From assembly GCA_016802295.1 (NCBI GenBank), contig JAESIW010000020.1, forward strand, positions 2,592,808 to 2,642,084: a stretch of 49,277 nucleotides of DNA, written 5' to 3'. The position numbers and the translations under genes were made by a program. Below the pieces are notes generated by a model. That model searched no databases, had not been told where the DNA came from, and saw only the letters and a list, made by a program, of their open reading frames with translations. The stretch comes from Brachionus rotundiformis. Taxonomy: Eukaryota; Rotifera; Eurotatoria; Ploima; Brachionidae. Positions 21,650 through 31,796 of the stretch are shown one piece after another (positions within the stretch are counted from its first letter, which is position 1; each line of letters starts with the position of its first letter).

Positions 21650-22570
21650 TTGCAATTGCAACAACAAAGGCACTAAATGTTAGCTACATATATATTTAAA
21701 ATAAATCTAAAAAAGGATTCTAATTAAATTTATTTAGCATTTAAATTATCTGTTCCGCGTTTACAATGGTCATTGGGCACAAACTGGACTTCCGAATCCA
21801 GACGAAAATATTACTGGATTGGAAGAATCAGAAGATATAATAGTCAACTTTAACTATTCACAACAATTTCGTAATCAATAAGAAAGATTGAACAAAGATC
21901 AGCTTTAAAATTTCGAAACAGTTAGAGGGTCTTTATTCAAAATAATCAGTTGGGTGATAAAATAGTCTTTGTTGATGGACCTGGAGGTGGTGAAAAACAT
22001 TTTTGTTTGAAGTTTTCACATTACTTTATTTATTTTGAATTTTTCTTAATTTATATTTTTATTAAAAAGACAATTAACAATTATGTAAAGTCTGTAGGTG
22101 AGGTAGTGTTGCCTGGCGCCTACACCGGGATCGCCGCATCACTGCTTGAAGACGGCCAGACTATTCACACGCGTTTCGTGATGCCCTTACATTGTGATGA
22201 TGATACCACATGTGATCATACCGATCCGAAGTACCAAGAATTGCGTTAATGCAAGGTGATTATTTTGGACGAAATTTCCATTAGTAACAAGCACATAATC
22301 CAAGCCATAATCCAATGACCGCATGATGCGTGATATGTGCTGTAATGATTATCCCTTTATTGGAAAGGTTGTTATTTTTGCAGGTGATTTTCGGAAAACC
22401 CTACCAATTACGCTGGGAAATTCAGCTTGAGCGGTTTATAATTGCTTCAAAAATTCACCAAGTCTTCGGCCACGAGTACAAAGGTTTAAATTGAGGCGAA
22501 ATATACGGGCTAACGATGATCCCGAGTTTGCTCAATGGTTAATGCGAGTGGGATTGATTGCGAGTGATTG
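21458..22570 (+). pseudogene. HelB-1 pre-helicase region and PIF1-type helicase, broken
   Basis: After an intron ending AAAATAG the frame encodes AAVAGGLVENQQQWRNCIREAF...ETILNPSQLDLWNKF. Near 21780 comes WAQTGLPNPD-type sequence shared with HelB-2. The Walker A motif is VDGPGGGEKHF, in which the GKT of the family is replaced. After a second intron, TINNYVKSVGEVV, TGIAASLLEDGQTIHTRF, then ILDEIS (motif II, near 22265), FAGDFRKTLPI (motif III, near 22380) and LRRNIRANDDPEFAQWLMRVG follow. Stops interrupt the later part. The stretch 22090-22220 is richer in G+C than its neighbours. Confidence 0.7.
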
Positions 22571-22740
22571 AGTTAATCCGTGTCACATATGCATTTCATA
22601 TAATTTAATGCTTCCTCGGGATACCAATGAGTTGATAAACTTTTGGCTCAAGCAATTGTATCGACACAACACAGACATGATAAAGATGTTGACAGGATAA
22701 ATGAGTTGTGTTTAAGGCGACCTGAGGTTAAAGTTCCCAA

Positions 22741-22910
22741 AAAAAATCAAACAAATTTTTTAAAAATTTTATTAAAAAAACGAACTTGAAAGGCTCTATA
22801 AAGTAACTTTGAAAAATAATTTATTTATTTTTGGAAAATTGAACCTCATATTGTTGATCTAAATAATGTTTATCTAAATAAATAATTAAATGACTTAATC
22901 TAAAAGCAGT
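22741..22910. other. Junction between HelB-1 and HelB-2
   Basis: This is short AT-rich sequence after the last helicase-like residues of HelB-1 and before the hairpins that precede HelB-2. I cannot place a Helitron end in it. Confidence 0.35.
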
Positions 22911-23002
22911 GCGAACGAGGCGCAGCCGAGTGAGCCGAGAATAATGAATTTAAAAAAGTCGGAATTAATTCAAAATTAAAAAGCGAGGCAGAGCCGAGCT
23001 TT
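22911..23002. repeat. Triloop hairpin pair (H1 and H2 type) upstream of HelB-2
   Basis: H1 type (22911-22935) folds as a GC/GC pair step, tandem GA mismatches, a short AC/GT step, tandem GA, GGC/GCC and a GCA loop. Compared with 33697-33721 it has A-T where that copy has G.T. H2 type (22980-23002) has the outer stem AAAGC/GCTTT, tandem GA and GGC/GCC with an AGA loop. The pair lies 370-460 bp upstream of the HelB-2 start codon. The H3 and H4 hairpins seen elsewhere are absent here. Confidence 0.65.
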
Positions 23003-23371
23003 CTTCTGATCTTACCTTGGATAAAAACTTAAAAGTCATAAATAAGAAAAATTAAAATTAATACTTAAAGTGTTAAAAATGGGTAATTCCAAATTTAGAT
23101 TTGAATTTTTTATCTATAATCGAAATTTTTAAGTCCCATATTCTATAAAAATTCCCATCATTGTTTAAAGAATTCAATATTTATTCGAATCTTTTAAATT
23201 TCTAATCGTTGTTCATACTTCTCAATATTTAAACTTTATTTTAAATTAATGTGATTTTTAAAGAAAAAAATTTATTTAATGTTTTAATAGAAATTGATTT
23301 ATTGAAATTGATTGATTTATTGATTTATTTGGTTCTTGATATAAAGAATTAAAAAAATTAACTAATACAAA

Positions 23372-23561
23372 ATGAAACCAAAGTTACATTTTAACGACCA
23401 AATGATCTATTTTATTAATGAAGCGTATAAACAGCTTAAGGCAAATTGTTTAAATTTCAAAAAAAATCTTCCTGTTTTGTTCTCATTAGAATACGGATTT
23501 TATGTAAGTTACTCTAAACTCTGCTCATTTACCAATTTAAATAGTGTTGTTACTCAACTAA
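23372..23561 (+). pseudogene. HelB-2 exon 1
   Basis: The ATG at 23372 begins MKPKLHFNDQMIYFINEAYKQLKANCLN, and the exon ends before GTAAAT at 23562. Exon 1 has the same fold-like pattern in HelB-3 and HelB-4 (MPPKI..., QMISFIN...QLKA). It is 190 bases here against 214 in the other two copies, owing to an in-frame deletion of 24 bases in its 3' part. Confidence 0.65.
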
Positions 23562-23622
23562 GTAAATTTCTATCTATTTTCTTATAAATCAGTTATCTAC
23601 TGAATATTATTGAAAATTTTAG

Positions 23623-24813
23623 TTGCAACCTTACACGACAAACCTAATAAATCCCTAACAATCTGATGAACCATTAGAAGATAAAGTGATGGAACAAAAT
23701 TCACTTAATTCCAATCATCATCTTTCGAATACGAGTTTATTTTTCGAACAAAATGACCACAATAGCAGTGATAAACAAGGTAAAAATTTTTTTTATATTT
23801 TACTTTTTTTAACTATTTAATGATATTAAATTTTGAAATTATATCGTTGGTTTTGTACAATTTTAAAAAGATTTTTTCCAACTTAATCAATGATAAAATT
23901 AATAAAAAACTTTAATTAATTTACCTCATCACATTAAAAAAAAAGTTCTTTATTCATATAAATATCCTTTAAGCATTGAAACAGATTTATTTAAATTATT
24001 TTTAAATAGATATTATTATCTAATTTTTTGTATCAATTGATTAAAATTTTTGAAGAAAAAAAATATTATGAATTATAGAAATGTTATCGGTGGATCATTT
24101 TAGATTTAAAATTTGTTTATTTAAAAAAAAATTATAATCATTATTATAAAAAAAATTTATTGAGTAAAACGATTTAATTGTTTTTTTCAATCTATTTGTA
24201 TTTAATGAAATTTTTTAATTTATATGAAAAAAAAATTACTATAAATTTTTTCTAATTTTTAAATTTTTTTTAATTTAGTTGCCAAACGAGGTGGAAAAAC
24301 ATCATACAATTTAACAAATGTGCATTTTTAGTTTATACAGCAAGCCTTGAATTTAATACAGATTGAAAAAACTAGAGGAAGTGAAAGTAAGGATACAGGC
24401 TTAGTCGAGTTGTTCAGGAGTGAACGCATATTCAGCATAGTTTTGTAAATGGTGAGAATGAATCTGTTCTCATTCGTAATTAGCTAAATCGATCTGAAGA
24501 TGAATCAGAATTTTTAGGTATTGGGTCTGAATACCAATATAATTCACTAAATGAAAATAATCGATTTAATTCAATCCCTATCTCTTCTGGTTCATATTGT
24601 GATTTGAATTTAATTAATCAGTCAAATAATGATTACATCACTTCGACACAATCTGAAACATTCTCCTCTGTTTCTAAATCAATCAATAGATCAAGGAAGA
24701 AAAGACGGAAACCATTAACTTATAAAAATCAAGTCTCCCGTCGACGAAAGGGTAGATCAAGTAGTTCAAATGATTCGGCAAATCAAACAGATAATATCAA
24801 CAATATCGATTAA
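23623..24813 (+). pseudogene. HelB-2 exon 2 and exon 3 start, broken
   Basis: Exon 2 (23623-23779) carries LSNTSLFFEQNDHNSSDKQ, the counterpart of PNTSRFFEQNDNN in HelB-4, but its length breaks the phase and it has a TGA. Exon 3 opens at 24279 after TTTAG with AKRGGKTSYNLTN, aligning with the exon 3 domain of HelB-4 (KRGKRRVYNLSDEQM). Several stops follow. The last piece (24604-24813) ends in a very basic patch, RSRKKRRKPLTYKNQVSRRRKGR, possibly a nuclear localisation signal. Confidence 0.6.
23782..24278 (+). other. HelB-2 intron 2
   Basis: This AT-rich stretch lies between the GT at 23780 and the AG before 24279. It has long A and T runs and no reading frame. The corresponding intron in HelB-4 is of similar size (45526-46064). 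Confidence 0.55.
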
Positions 24814-24891
24814 AGTGAATCAAATTATTCAATTCATCTGAGTCATCAAACTTCTCAGTCTCAGTCACCTAGACTAACCTGTCATGAGGAT

Positions 24892-25479
24892 ATGCAATTT
24901 CAATTAACTGAACAGCAAATCAATATTAAAAATGACCCCGATTACCATAACCGCAATGCTTATCATGTAAATCATTGTACTGGCTATGGAAATCGAGAAG
25001 TATCGTTTGATGAACCCATTGAGCGGTTTAATCTTGGACAATTTGGTGGACATGTAATTGTTGTGGATGGACAAGAAAAAAATGAATTTATCTGTGATCA
25101 TTGTGGGGCTCTCTATTTTGGTTATGAGCGTAATATAAGTAATAGTTTTTCTAAATGTTGCATGAACAACAAAAAAAAAGTTGAGATGGTTCCTGACTTT
25201 CCTGATGATTATAATCGTTTATTTGCTCCAGACGCCATGAATCCAGTTGAAGTGGCTCTGTCGAGAAATTTTAAAGATTATATTATAAATTATAATAGTT
25301 TATTGTCGTTTGCGGCCATTTCGGCGACAATCGACGAAAATATAAGTAAGTTTCGAAATCATTTTGTGTACAAAATTCATGGTAGATTGTACCATCGAAT
25401 TGCTCCAGCAGACACTCAAAATTTTCATTTGCAAAGTGGACAATACTATATGTTGGACACGGATATTGCTCCCTGTTAG
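24892..25479 (+). pseudogene. HelB-2 zinc segment and start of Helitron-like N region
   Basis: The frame encodes IERFNLGQFGGHVIVVDGQ, then CDHCGALYFGYER...FSKCC, the same Cys cluster as in family A. It continues with LPDFPEEY-like VPDFPDDYNRLF and NSLLSFAAISATIDENISKFRNHFVYKIHGRLYHRIAPAD. It ends at a TAG after YYMLDTDIAPC. In HelB-4 this region is continuous. Apart from the terminal TAG, this part is well preserved. Confidence 0.75.
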
Positions 25480-25482
25480 AGA

Positions 25483-26345
25483 TTGTCAAACATAAACATA
25501 AACGTAAATTATATTGACGAAATAATTTTGAACCGATTAGAGGCAATTATTAATCAACACAATCCGTTAGTGAGGCAATACCAAAATTATAAGCAACAAT
25601 TGGAGGCACAGGCGGCAGCTTTTGGTTCCACAAATACTTTTGACTTGAAAATGCACTCATATCGCGCAGATCAGACAACTCAGAGTCATGATTATCGTGT
25701 CAATAGATATAATACCCATACAGGTGGTTGTCAAATTGCTGCATTGTTTACAGCTGACTCTGAAGGCTTTCCTGGACATATTTATGTGACTGTCCAACCT
25801 CATGGTCAGATTTGCAGGAATTAAATTTCTGCAATCCATTGGTGGATCCATTAAGTTATCCATTATTGTTTCCCTATGGTAGTATGGGTTTTAATCCAGA
25901 AATGACTCACAATTTAACAGTACAACGAACTAGCAATCTAGGCAACATATCTATTCGTGAATTTTACGCTTACCGACTGAGATTCAGGTTTAATTCTGGC
26001 AATTCAATTTTCAAAACATCAAAATTATTTCAGCAATATATAGTCGAAGCCTTTGTTAAGGTGGAAAAAAGTCGCCTGAATTTTTTGGAGCAAAATCACT
26101 TGTGCTAAGAGCTCAGTGTTATAGGGGACTAATGGATCATTTGCAAACATTTGGTAGAAAGAAAAATAGAAGTATTGGATCTTTTTTTAAACTCCCCTCA
26201 ACATTTGTAGGTGGTGAAAGGTATAAGGTACAAAATTTTTTCGATGCAATGACTTTAGTTAAAAATTTTGGTAAACCGGATCTTTTCATTACTTTTACAG
26301 CTAATCCAAAATACGAAAAGGCAGATATTAGGAGCTGTAGAAGCT
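25483..26345 (+). pseudogene. HelB-2 Helitron-like N region, second part
   Basis: Overlapping frames carry ILNRLEAIINQHNPLVRQYQNYKQQLEAQ and GGCQIAALFTADSEGFPGHIYVTVQPHGQ, then LNFCNPLVDPLSYPLLFPYG, SIREFYAYRLRFRFNSGNSIFKTSKLFQQYIVEAFVKVE, and finally QCYRGLMDHLQTFGR...LPSTFVGGERY and KPDLFITFTANPKYEK. HelB-4 has an intron between IDDN and TLKRLEE, whereas HelB-2 reads through the same point (YIDEIILNRLEA) without one. About 40 codons found in HelB-4 after NPKW are missing after NPKYEK. Confidence 0.75.
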
Positions 26346-26650
26346 TATGTCAGTGTCGTTGAATTTCAAAAGCGGGGAGTACCACATGTTCACATGTTAT
26401 TATTTTTTAAACAAGAGAACACAATTCATGATGGTCAAACTTTGGATCAAGTAATATGGGCTGAACTACCCAATATAGAAATTCATCCTAAATTACATCG
26501 ATTAGTAGGTGAGCAAATGATTTATCGATGTGATGATCGCTGTTTGGTTGAAATAAAGATTTGCAAAAGAAAATTTCCAAAAGTAGCTTCTGATGTGACA
26601 GTCATGGTTGATAATGGATACACAAAATATAAAAGAAAAAGAGCAGATGC
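26320..26650 (+). pseudogene. HelB-2 Rep core, HUH part
   Basis: The frame QILGAVEAYVSVVEFQKRGVPHVHMLLFF contains the HUH motif, followed by TLDQVIWAELPN and CDDRCLVEIKICKRKFPK with its Cys pattern. It ends at ...TKYKRKRADA, where the LTR retrotransposon begins at 26651. The frame continues after it at 31797 as VTMNDAITNARVVPY. The insertion therefore hit the Rep gene between the HUH and tyrosine motifs. Confidence 0.8.
26646..26650. repeat. Target duplication GATGC, left copy
   Basis: These five bases before the left LTR are repeated after the right LTR at 31797-31801. Five bases is the usual duplication for Ty3/gypsy integration. Confidence 0.9.
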
Positions 26651-26998
26651 TGAAATATCTCTTAAACCGGATATTAGTTTTATAAAAAAAGAAAACACAC
26701 AAAAGAAAACTTTGGTTAATATTTTATTTTCTAAATGAAAGTGGCCACTCTGAGCCAAAATGGTTCATATAAAATAATATAAGAAAAAAAAATAAAAATA
26801 AAGTAAAACAAGAAATCAACTAAGTTTGAATTAACAACACTTAATATTTATTTAATTATAGAAAAGAACAAACTTAGTACCGTGTGCAAAAGGTGTTTCT
26901 ATCCTTAACAACTTGTTTTTCTCTAACGCTTGAATCAAAGAGTGGCTTTAATTTTGTTAACACAATAACGCGCTAAGTGCGTGTATCACGACACTTCA
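26651..26998 (-). repeat. 3' LTR of the gypsy element
   Basis: This 348-bp repeat aligns with 31449-31796 at a constant offset, so there are no indels. On the minus strand it begins TGAAGTGTCG and ends ATTTCA. A polypurine tract directly precedes it on the minus strand. Confidence 0.95.
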
Positions 26999-27011
26999 TC
27001 TTCCCCTTTTT
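26999..27011 (-). other. Polypurine tract
   Basis: On the minus strand the 13 bases AAAAAGGGGAAGA abut the 3' LTR. This is the expected primer site for plus-strand DNA synthesis. Confidence 0.85.
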
Positions 27012-27248
27012 AATTTAGACCTACAGTTTAACCTTAAATATATTAAAAAAAAAGTAATTGACTAAATAAAAGTACTCAAAGGAATAAAATATAACTCGAT
27101 AAAAATTATATAATTGACTATTCTTTTTCTATCTGTTTTGAATTTCTCTTAACATAGGGTCTGGTACCATATTCAACTGGTTGTCCATATCGATCAGGTT
27201 TTTTTACAACACGTGTCGGTCTTCCTTCAACTGATGCAACCTCATCAT
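27012..27248 (-). other. Gypsy 3' untranslated stretch
   Basis: This is sequence between the pol stop codon and the polypurine tract. A short minus-strand segment near 27130-27240 looks protein-like but has no start of its own, and I assign no function to it. Confidence 0.4.
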
Positions 27249-30086
27249 TCATCCCAGAATTTCGGCTGGGGTGAATTTCACATTAGAATTGGCTTGGTCA
27301 TTTAAGTCTCCCTCTTCATTTGTCTTAAAATCATCCTTCTCTTCATCATTTGTCTTAAAATCATCCTTCTCTTCATCATCCGTATCAGTACCAGCCTCCG
27401 TTTTAACCACTTCTTTTCCACCTCCTTCATCACTATCAGTTAATGTCAATTCCAAAGTCTCATTTCCTTGATAACTTTTATCAAACAAAAATTCTTTAAA
27501 TGTAGATGTTGGCTTCTCTTGAACAAAGAGTTTCATAAATGAAGAGTTTCTTACTAAAATCTTGCCATCACGCTCAACTGTAATCATTGACCCTTCAATC
27601 TTAATCACTTTATAAGGATTTGGATCAAACAAACTACACGATTTTCTAGCTCTCTTCCATTTTAATATCACAATATCACCAACTTTAAAAGCTACCTCCT
27701 TAGCTTTTAAATTTTTGTCATTAGAAGCTTTCATATTCGCTTTGGCTTTCAAATCGGTTTGCCTTGCTTTTTGGTGAAATTGACCATCAACTTTCGGTCC
27801 ATTTTGTATATAAGGCATTTTAGAAGTTTTTGCATTATGCTGAAACATAAGCTTGTTTGGAGCTACTCCAGTCGACGTATGTGGAGTGTCCCTATAATTT
27901 CGTAAAAATTCTACCAATTCGGCTTCCCAACTCTTTTGTACAGTTGATGAATTACGCATTACTTTTCCCAAATTGCGCATGAACCGTTCACACATGCCGT
28001 TAGACCTCGGCCATAACGGTGTAATTTTCTTATGCTTAAAGCCTTGCTCTAATGCAAATTGCTTGAACTTGTATGAACAAAACGGTGGACCATTGTCCGA
28101 CTTTACAGCTTTTGGTATTCCAAAAATAGAGAAAATTTCGTTTAGCACTGGTATGACTACTTCAGCATTTGTACTTGATATTACCTTCACTAGCGGGTAT
28201 CTAGCGTACTCACAAACTAATACTAAAATATATTTACCACAAGTAAGAGGACCGTAGAAATCAACACTGACAAGGTCCCATGGACCGTCTGGTAACTCAG
28301 TTGGACAGCTTGGTTCAAACTTAGTTGTATCCGAATTGATTTGACACTTATGACATGACTTAACCATATTTTCAACTTGTTTATCAATGTTTGGAAACCA
28401 TACATGACTTCTCACAAGTTGTTTAGTTTTCACCATGCCCATATGACCACCATGTGCTATCTTAATGACCCGCTTTTGATACAACTCAGGAATCACAACA
28501 CAATTACCTCTCAAGATCAGGCCTTCTTTAGTTGCTGTAAGTTCAGATTTGACCCTTTTGAAACTGTCAATCTTTTTGTATGGCCTACCTTGAATCATAT
28601 TCATCACTTCAACCAGTTGTATATCTTCTTTTGTTGCCTTTACCAAATTAGCTTTACAAATACTTGATGGAATAGCTAAACTAGAGACCATATTAATGTA
28701 GCTTTCGGTATATTTTTCACAAGAATCATTGGGTGGACTTGTTGGGTTTCTGGACATATAATCCGCAATATTAAAAGCACCCGCTTTATGTTTCACAACA
28801 AATTTGTAAGGTAAGAGCCTTAAGCACCACCGTTCGATTCTCGCCTTTGGTTTGGAACGCACATTTCCGAAAATAAGCTCTACGGCCTTATTATCCGTAA
28901 TTATGTCAAACTCTTTGGCATATATGTATAAATGGAACTTTTCACAAGCCCATATCACAGCTAACGCTTCACGTTCCACTTGGCAATATTTTTGTTCAAC
29001 CTTGGTTAAACTCCTACTCGCATACATTATAATCTTCTTATCACTTGGTTTTCTTGGATCATATTGACACAAAACAGCAGCGATACCAACTGGACTGGCA
29101 TCAACAGTTATATCCGTACGTAATTTCGGATCAAAAAAACTTAAGGCTTTTGTGCAAAGAACCCTTTTCATTTTGGAGAGAGCATCATAATGACATTTCT
29201 CCCAAGTCCATTTAACACCCTTCTTAGTCAATTTTCTTAACGGTTCTATCACTGTAGCATATTCTGGGATAAACCGCGAACAGTAATTCGCTAAACCAAG
29301 CAAGCTTCTAATCTCACCTACGGTTTTTGGAGCTTTGGCATTCAATAGTGCGTCACACTTCTTAGATTCTATAGAAATACCATTGTTTGAAAATTCAAGA
29401 CCAAAAAATTTTAAGCTTTGTTTGCCGAACTCACATTTGGATTCATTGACTGTTAAACCAGATTCATTGAGTCTGCTGAGAACAGCTTCAAGTCTAGAAT
29501 CATGCTCTTGTTTATTAGAAGCAAATACTATAATGTCGCCACTGAAGTTTGTGACACCTTCCAATCCAGATAATACCTGCTCAATAATCTTTTGAAATAT
29601 CTCAGATGCAGCGTTTATACCGAAATTCAGCCTTTTATATTGGAAAACTCCCATATGAGTACAAAAGGCGGTAATATATCTTGAAGCTTTGTCAAGATAT
29701 AACTGATTATATCCCGATCGTAAATCAAACTTGGAAATGTATTTTGCTCCATTTAACTTAACCACTAAATCTTCAACAGTTGGAAAGGAATGACGTGTTC
29801 TTAAAATGGCTTTGTTCATTTCTCTCGCATCTGTACAGATACGCACTTCATTAGGTCGATGAGGCTTTGGCACAGGTACTATTGGAGACACCCATGGTGT
29901 TGGACCATTTACTGGTTCTATAATATCCTGCTCAATCATTTTCATGATTTCCGCTTCCACTAAAGGTCTCATATAAAACGGAACAGGCCTTAGCTTCTGC
30001 TGAGTCGGCTTGATCGATTCATCAATATGAAGCTTAACTTCATAATCTTTCAATAGACCAATTTTGCCAGAAAACAGTGATGGGTA
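27249..30086 (-). CDS. pol: Gypsy Pol: RT, RNase H, integrase (RT active site altered)
   Basis: The frame is open from the TAA at 30087-30089 to 27249, and the first ATG at 30053 gives 934 residues. In that numbering, RT has D110 in KFDLRSGY and NFSGDIIVFA at 169-178, where the second motif should be DD but G172 replaces the first Asp. RNase H has D318 (TVDASP), E360 and D387 (TDNK). Integrase has a His/His and C567/C570 zinc motif and the D598, D653, E689 triad with 35 residues between the last two. A GPY/F-like module (FDPNPYKVIKIEG) is at 809-821. The acidic tail has a 10-residue tandem repeat (EEKDDFKTND). As written, RT should be inactive. Confidence 0.95.
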   Translation of the reverse strand, partial: YPSLFSGKIGLLKDYEVKLHIDESIKPTQQKLRPVPFYMRPLVEAEIMKMIEQDIIEPVNGPTPWVSPIVPVPKPHRPNEVRICTDAREMNKAILRTRHSFPTVEDLVVKLNGAKYISKFDLRSGYNQLYLDKASRYITAFCTHMGVFQYKRLNFGINAASEIFQKIIEQVLSGLEGVTNFSGDIIVFASNKQEHDSRLEAVLSRLNESGLTVNESKCEFGKQSLKFFGLEFSNNGISIESKKCDALLNAKAPKTVGEIRSLLGLANYCSRFIPEYATVIEPLRKLTKKGVKWTWEKCHYDALSKMKRVLCTKALSFFDPKLRTDITVDASPVGIAAVLCQYDPRKPSDKKIIMYASRSLTKVEQKYCQVEREALAVIWACEKFHLYIYAKEFDIITDNKAVELIFGNVRSKPKARIERWCLRLLPYKFVVKHKAGAFNIADYMSRNPTSPPNDSCEKYTESYINMVSSLAIPSSICKANLVKATKEDIQLVEVMNMIQGRPYKKIDSFKRVKSELTATKEGLILRGNCVVIPELYQKRVIKIAHGGHMGMVKTKQLVRSHVWFPNIDKQVENMVKSCHKCQINSDTTKFEPSCPTELPDGPWDLVSVDFYGPLTCGKYILVLVCEYARYPLVKVISSTNAEVVIPVLNEIFSIFGIPKAVKSDNGPPFCSYKFKQFALEQGFKHKKITPLWPRSNGMCERFMRNLGKVMRNSSTVQKSWEAELVEFLRNYRDTPHTSTGVAPNKLMFQHNAKTSKMPYIQNGPKVDGQFHQKARQTDLKAKANMKASNDKNLKAKEVAFKVGDIVILKWKRARKSCSLFDPNPYKVIKIEGSMITVERDGKILVRNSSFMKLFVQEKPTSTFKEFLFDKSYQGNETLELTLTDSDEGGGKEVVKTEAGTDTDDEEKDDFKTNDEEKDDFKTNEEGDLNDQANSNVKFTPAEILG

Positions 30087-30470
30087 TTACTCAGTCCAAT
30101 TACTCATGCCAGAACTAGTTATGCTATTACCAACCGTATTTATTCTACTCATAATACCCAATTCTACTGAAGTAGGATAACTCAGTAGATTTCCACAATT
30201 ACCTCGTGTAACAATGAATTCAACAGATCTATACTGGTAACCATATTTAACTCGGGTTTTAAACTTTCCCATTGTGTTGATAGAATCACTTTGACCATAG
30301 CCAAACAATTTAGAACCAAATTTATACAACTTGGGTTTCATTTTCAATTTCTTAAAACTTTGCTCATCAATGATATTAACTTGAGAACCTGTATCTACCA
30401 TGAAGCTCAAACTTAAACCACACAACAATACCGTCACCATTGGCATGAACCATTCTTTAACAGCCATCAA
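30087..30470 (-). CDS. Gypsy protease-containing frame
   Basis: This retropepsin-like aspartic protease has the motif FMVDTGSQVNI (DTG at about residues 26-28). The frame runs to NWTE and meets TAA at 30087-30089. The next codons (YPSLFSGKIGLL) continue straight into Pol in the same frame, so the TAA is most simply a nonsense mutation that separates protease from RT. A read-through codon is a less likely reading. The upstream limit is uncertain because the frame before it is shifted. Confidence 0.8.
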   Translation of the reverse strand: MMAVKEWFMPMVTVLLCGLSLSFMVDTGSQVNIIDEQSFKKLKMKPKLYKFGSKLFGYGQSDSINTMGKFKTRVKYGYQYRSVEFIVTRGNCGNLLSYPTSVELGIMSRINTVGNSITSSGMSNWTE

Positions 30471-30835
30471 GACATTCTGTTTTTGACTCTAACCCTCCAG
30501 GTACAACTGTCATTTTCGGATCCTGAGTCAGACATTTCATTAACCTTATGGATCTTTCTACCATTTGTTGGACAACACCTCTCAAAATGGTCAAAAAGAT
30601 CACATTTCCTTCATTTTTGACCTTTGGCAGGACAAACTTTTCATGTGGGTACTTAAACCACACTAAACCACACTTAAAACATTTTTTCTCTTCTCTCGAT
30701 TGATTTTCTTCATTTGGTCTATATGAACTCTTTTGCTTTTTGTCTATCAACTCTATGTCTACTATTTCTACCATTAGTATTGCCACTTCTACTACCAGGA
30801 CTATCTCTAACCTTATTCACTTCCATCTTTTCATT
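30457..30835 (-). pseudogene. Gypsy nucleocapsid region, frameshifted
   Basis: The minus strand has a zinc-knuckle start, KKCFKCGLVWFKYPHEK. In the next frame it continues as VCPAKGQK, a TGA, then RKCDLFDHFERCC, which supplies further Cys and His residues. One frameshift and one stop therefore lie in the region that would package RNA. A homopolymer-rich context (AAAAATGAAGG type) means a sequencing error should be considered. Confidence 0.65.
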
Positions 30836-31390
30836 TTAATTTTCATTAAACTTTTTCAACTCTTTCATCTGGGAATTAACAGACTCATCTAACCAACCGT
30901 ACTTAATTAATTCATCAAGTGTAAGTTCTTTTTCAGCCTCAAGGGCTTTGCGTTTCAATGCAGTCGATTGACAACGGTGGATAATTTGCAGAGAAATTTC
31001 ATGGTTTGAATCTGCGAAAGCACATGATTTTGCTTTATCCTTCAATCGATTGAAAAAATCATCAAATGACTCGCCCAAGTGTTGAAAAATATCACGAAAA
31101 TGGAGTATATTAAGCTTCGAATTCACCTTAGACTTGAAATGTTTTCCAATTTTCTCTTTAACTTGTTCATACTTATCAGTGGCAGTACCAACTTCGTTGA
31201 AAACTCTTTCCAAATCGGTCCCTCCAAAATAAAATAGATAATGAATTTTAAGCGCATCTTCCGTAACAGTTTTGATCGCTAACAATCGTTCCAATCTAGC
31301 AACCCATTCTTCCCATCTACGCGACCTATCATCCTCACTCTCAACATCAAATACTGGAAGATCTACACCCATATCGCTTTCTAAACTCAT
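30836..31390 (-). CDS. gag: Gypsy Gag (capsid part)
   Basis: These 184 residues start at ATG 31390, 59 bp after the 5' LTR. The sequence is acidic at the start and then has a retrotransposon Gag pattern: RRWEEWVARLERLL, KIHYLFYFGGTDLERVFNE and FRDIFQHLGESFDDFFNRLKDKAKSCAF. It assembles the virus-like particle in related elements. The stop at 30836 precedes the nucleocapsid part, so in this copy Gag lacks its zinc knuckle. Confidence 0.85.
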   Translation of the reverse strand: MSLESDMGVDLPVFDVESEDDRSRRWEEWVARLERLLAIKTVTEDALKIHYLFYFGGTDLERVFNEVGTATDKYEQVKEKIGKHFKSKVNSKLNILHFRDIFQHLGESFDDFFNRLKDKAKSCAFADSNHEISLQIIHRCQSTALKRKALEAEKELTLDELIKYGWLDESVNSQMKELKKFNEN

Positions 31391-31435
31391 AAGCTGTAAC
31401 CTTCAAAATCAGTTTTCCAATAATAAATCAGTTTT

Positions 31436-31447
31436 TTCTCGTCGCCA
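31436..31447 (-). other. Primer binding site
   Basis: One base after the 5' LTR the minus strand reads TGGCGACGAGAA. TGG complements the CCA end of a tRNA, as expected for the first-strand primer. I do not assign the tRNA. Confidence 0.7.
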
Positions 31448-31448
31448 A

Positions 31449-31796
31449 TGAAATATCTCTTAAACCGGATATTAGTTTTATAAAAAAAGAAAACACACAA
31501 AAGAAAACTTTGGTTAATATTTTATTTTCTAAATGAAAGTGGCCACTCTGAGCCAAAATGGTTCATATAAAATAATATAAGAAAAAAAAATAAAAATAAA
31601 GTAAAACAAGAAATCAACTAAGTTTGAATTAACAACACTTAATATTTATTTAATTATAGAAAAGAACAAACTTAGTACCGTGTGCAAAAGGTGTTTCTAT
31701 CCTTAACAACTTGTTTTTCTCTAACGCTTGAATCAAAGAGTGGCTTTAATTTTGTTAACACAATAACGCGCTAAGTGCGTGTATCACGACACTTCA
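31449..31796 (-). repeat. 5' LTR of the gypsy element
   Basis: This is the partner of 26651-26998 with no visible difference. Its outer end (31796) is followed by the target duplication GATGC. Confidence 0.95.

Larger units (their letters stand above)
20338..22740 (+). mobile_element. HelB-1, truncated and internally deleted Helitron (family B)
   Basis: The start lies inside the exon 3 DNA-binding-like domain (the sequence matches HelB-3 from 40132 on), so the 5' half is missing. Internal deletions join the zinc region to the middle of Rep and then to the pre-helicase region. A decaying PIF1 helicase follows until about 22570-22740. The HUH and tyrosine motifs are both absent. Confidence 0.7.
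26651..31796 (-). mobile_element. Ty3/gypsy LTR retrotransposon, complete with two LTRs
   Basis: The element is 5,146 bp, lies in minus orientation, and has 348-bp LTRs with TG...CA ends. The 5-bp target duplication GATGC is at 26646-26650 and 31797-31801. Gag, protease, RT, RNase H and integrase follow in gypsy order on the minus strand, and there is no envelope-like gene. The two LTRs align without a gap and I found no substitution, so insertion is recent. Even so, the coding part has a frameshift with a stop in the nucleocapsid part, a TAA between protease and RT, and a changed RT active site. Confidence 0.95.

Noticed and set aside
27271..29595. Several plus-strand frames of 60-96 codons within the gypsy element
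   Set aside because: They lie opposite the long Pol frame on the minus strand and mirror its repeats and codon bias.
30087..30089. Programmed stop read-through between protease and RT
   Set aside because: Read-through signals in retroelements normally lie between gag and pol, and this TAA falls inside conserved Pol sequence; together with the RT active-site change a mutation is simpler.
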